Below are positions 31,642 through 33,105 of a stretch of DNA of 33,105 nucleotides, one piece after another. The stretch's first letter is position 1. Every line of letters begins with the position of its first letter. The position numbers and the translations under genes are program-made. The notes under the pieces are model-generated. The model made no database searches, was not told where the DNA came from, and saw only the letters and a list, made by a program, of their open reading frames with translations. The stretch is from NCBI GenBank assembly GCA_019683695.1, contig JADGHX010000034.1, forward strand, positions 1 through 33,105, in the 5' to 3' direction. The stretch comes from Steroidobacteraceae bacterium. GTDB taxonomy: Bacteria; Pseudomonadota; Gammaproteobacteria; Steroidobacterales; Steroidobacteraceae.

Positions 31642-32373
31642 ATGCAGAAGGAAGCATGGCGCTGGAACAGTACGCTCGTGTCCGGACCCGGCCGCGTGGT
31701 GCGCTGGGGCCATTTCGGCGCACCGGTGCTCATCTTTCCGAGCGCGGGAGGCGACTGCGAAGAGATCGAGCGGTATCAGCTCATTCACGCGATGCGTGAG
31801 CTGATCGAGCACGGACGCATCAAGGTGTACTCGGTGGACGGCCTCGCCGCACGCGCCTGGCTTTGCGGCACATACACGCCGGACCAGTGCGCGCGCGCAC
31901 AAGCTGCGTACGACGCATTCATTCACGATGAAGTCGTGCCGATCATCCGCCGCGATTGCCAAAGCGACAGCATCGAGATCCTGACAGCAGGTGTTGCCCT
32001 GGGCGGCTGCGCGGCGGTGACCAGCCTGTGTGCTCACCCCAGCGTCTTTCGCAAAGCCATCGCAATCAGCGGAATTTTCGATCTCTCAAAATACGTGCGA
32101 GGCGGCCTCACACCGGAGCTGCGCCGCGTGCTTCCCGTGCACTATGTGCAGGATCTGGCCGAGGGCGTGCAGCTCGACACGCTTCGCCGGCGGCTCGTCC
32201 TGCTCGCAACCGGAGAAGGCGAATACGAATCACCGGAAGAGTCCGAGAGGCTCGCGGGCGTGCTGCTCGCGCGCGGCGTGCCGTGCCATCTGGAGCTGCT
32301 GGGCCCCGAGCACGCCCATTCCTGGAACACCTGGCGGAAAGTGCTGCCCCGCTACCTCGCGGCGCATGCGTAG
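31642..32373 (+). CDS. Esterase-fold protein lacking the catalytic serine
   Basis: 243 residues of an alpha/beta-hydrolase like the COG4947 esterase group: GRVVRWGHFGAPVLIFPSAGG, HGRIKVYSVDGLAARAW, HDEVVPIIRRDC, then the nucleophile elbow. There the sequence is TAGVALGGCAAV, so Ala119 replaces the Ser expected in GxSxG (codon GCC instead of a serine codon). The His region EHAHSWNTWRKVLPRYL is kept. The protein is thus probably not a hydrolase and may bind a ligand, or it uses other residues. There is no signal peptide. The gene starts right at the end of the repeat array with only a poor ribosome site (GGA). Confidence 0.85.
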   Translation: MQKEAWRWNSTLVSGPGRVVRWGHFGAPVLIFPSAGGDCEEIERYQLIHAMRELIEHGRIKVYSVDGLAARAWLCGTYTPDQCARAQAAYDAFIHDEVVPIIRRDCQSDSIEILTAGVALGGCAAVTSLCAHPSVFRKAIAISGIFDLSKYVRGGLTPELRRVLPVHYVQDLAEGVQLDTLRRRLVLLATGEGEYESPEESERLAGVLLARGVPCHLELLGPEHAHSWNTWRKVLPRYLAAHA

Positions 32374-32386
32374 TGTGTTGATGCAA

Positions 32387-32509
32387 TCAAGGAAACAGCA
32401 CGTGCCGCATGCGCGGCCAGTCGGCAACGAGCACGCCGATGCCCACCGACACTGCAACGAGCAGCACGAGCGTGAGCGCGATCAGAAAGCGACGAAGCGC
32501 CAATGACAT
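32387..32509 (-). CDS. Small single-span membrane protein
   Basis: 40 residues: a short basic start (MSLALRRF), one strong membrane helix (LIALTLVLLVAVSVGIGVLV) and a polar end (ADWPRMRHVLFP). AAGAAGAGGGG runs up to the ATG. The frame is open upstream to 32812 but that part has no protein-like sequence and overlaps glgA. The gene converges on the esterase-like gene and lies 265 bases from the divergent glgA start. Function unknown; the hydrophobic pattern is the main support. Confidence 0.5.
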   Translation of the reverse strand: MSLALRRFLIALTLVLLVAVSVGIGVLVADWPRMRHVLFP

Positions 32510-32774
32510 CCCCTCTTCTTCACTCTGCGTGCCGGCGGGTGGCGCCCTCTCGCCACGCCTCGAGCGGCCCGCAGAGCCGCACCCTTCCGGGCGAGCACTC
32601 TGCTGCCTGCCTGTACGCACGCCTCCTGGCCGGCTGCATCGGACATCGCATGCCCAATCGGGGCCGGTGGCTTCCCGTGAGCCGATGCGCCCGAGTCTGC
32701 AGACCGGGCCGAGTCGCGAATTGTAGACTGCGCGCCCCGACCTGAACCAACGACCTGACCGCGCACCACCGGCC

Positions 32775-33105
32775 ATGGCCCTCACTGTCTGCCTGATAAC
32801 CTCGGAAGTCACACCGCTCTCGAAGACCGGTGGGCTCGCGGATGTCTCCGGCGCGCTGACGCGCTATCTGCATGCCGCCGGACACGACGTGCGACTCTTC
32901 ACGCCCTTCTACACACTCGTCGATCGTTCGCCGCTCAATCTGCGCGCGGTGGAGTTCCTGCAGGATGTGCCGCTCGAGCTGGGCCCGCATCGCTACCGGT
33001 ACTCCGTGTTTGCAGGGCACCTGCCCGGCTCCACGGCCACCGTGTACCTCATCGATTGCCCGGTGCTGTACAGCCGCCCCACCCTATACACCACGGATGT
33101 AGATG
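32775..33105 (+). CDS. glgA: Glycogen synthase, 5' part (runs off window)
   Basis: The first 110 codons of a GT5-family glycogen/starch synthase. VCLITSEVTPLSKTGGLADV holds the ADP-glucose-binding KTGGL (Lys17), followed by SGALTRYLHAAGHDVRLFTP, the usual continuation in GlgA. The frame stays open to the last base. The enzyme adds glucose from ADP-glucose to alpha-1,4-glucan in the cytosol. The start codon has no strong ribosome site; the ATG is set by homology. No other glycogen gene is seen in the window, so the rest of the pathway must lie beyond. Confidence 0.93.
   Translation, partial: MALTVCLITSEVTPLSKTGGLADVSGALTRYLHAAGHDVRLFTPFYTLVDRSPLNLRAVEFLQDVPLELGPHRYRYSVFAGHLPGSTATVYLIDCPVLYSRPTLYTTDVD

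Noticed and set aside
31364-31804. A 146-codon frame running through repeat locus 2 into the esterase-like gene
   Set aside because: It is made of repeat units and the wrong frame of the esterase-like gene.

Overview
The window is GC-rich chromosomal DNA with densely packed genes on both strands and short gaps. Its gene content suggests a free-living Gram-negative bacterium: lipoprotein signal peptides, GreB, TtcA, an Ada-type repair protein, a SpeA-type arginine decarboxylase and glycogen synthase. A gammaproteobacterium near Xanthomonadales, Nevskiales or Steroidobacter is my best guess, but this is inference from protein style, not a phylogeny. There is no rRNA, tRNA, CRISPR array, transposase or phage gene.

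Left part (1-9700): a TPM-domain membrane protein (cut by the window edge) and LemA form a minus-strand pair. A small unknown gene and greB diverge from each other. greB then faces a homospermidine synthase gene across a tandem array of about 80-base structured repeats. A glutathione S-transferase gene and a 3-mercaptopyruvate-type sulfurtransferase gene diverge, followed by speA behind a terminator-like leader hairpin. speA and homospermidine synthase supply two steps of a route from arginine through putrescine to homospermidine. A 670-base non-coding stretch leads to a small RRM RNA-binding protein.

Middle (9700-21300): an exported methyltransferase-like lipoprotein, a UvrD/Rep helicase with an upstream P-loop kinase, a Nudix hydrolase whose start codon overlaps the kinase start, three conserved genes of unknown function, a frameshifted MFS transporter, a second GST, an S9 prolyl-oligopeptidase-type peptidase, and two small genes that overlap by four bases.

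Right part (21400-33105): a translationally coupled operon of HExxH metallopeptidase, ATP-grasp ligase and CpcT/CpeT-like lipoprotein; ttcA overlapping a gene that fuses a protein phosphatase to an ADP-ribosylglycohydrolase; an M32 carboxypeptidase; an RND-type periplasmic adaptor with no pump beside it; an AraC/O6-methylguanine methyltransferase fusion; a second array of the 80-base repeat; an esterase-fold protein with alanine where the nucleophilic serine should be; a 40-residue membrane peptide; and the start of glgA.

The most unusual items are the repeat family, seen at two sure loci and one diverged one, with two hairpins per unit whose stems vary together; the phosphatase/ADP-ribosylhydrolase fusion with an altered metal motif; the metallopeptidase/ATP-grasp/CpcT operon; and the pseudo-esterase.
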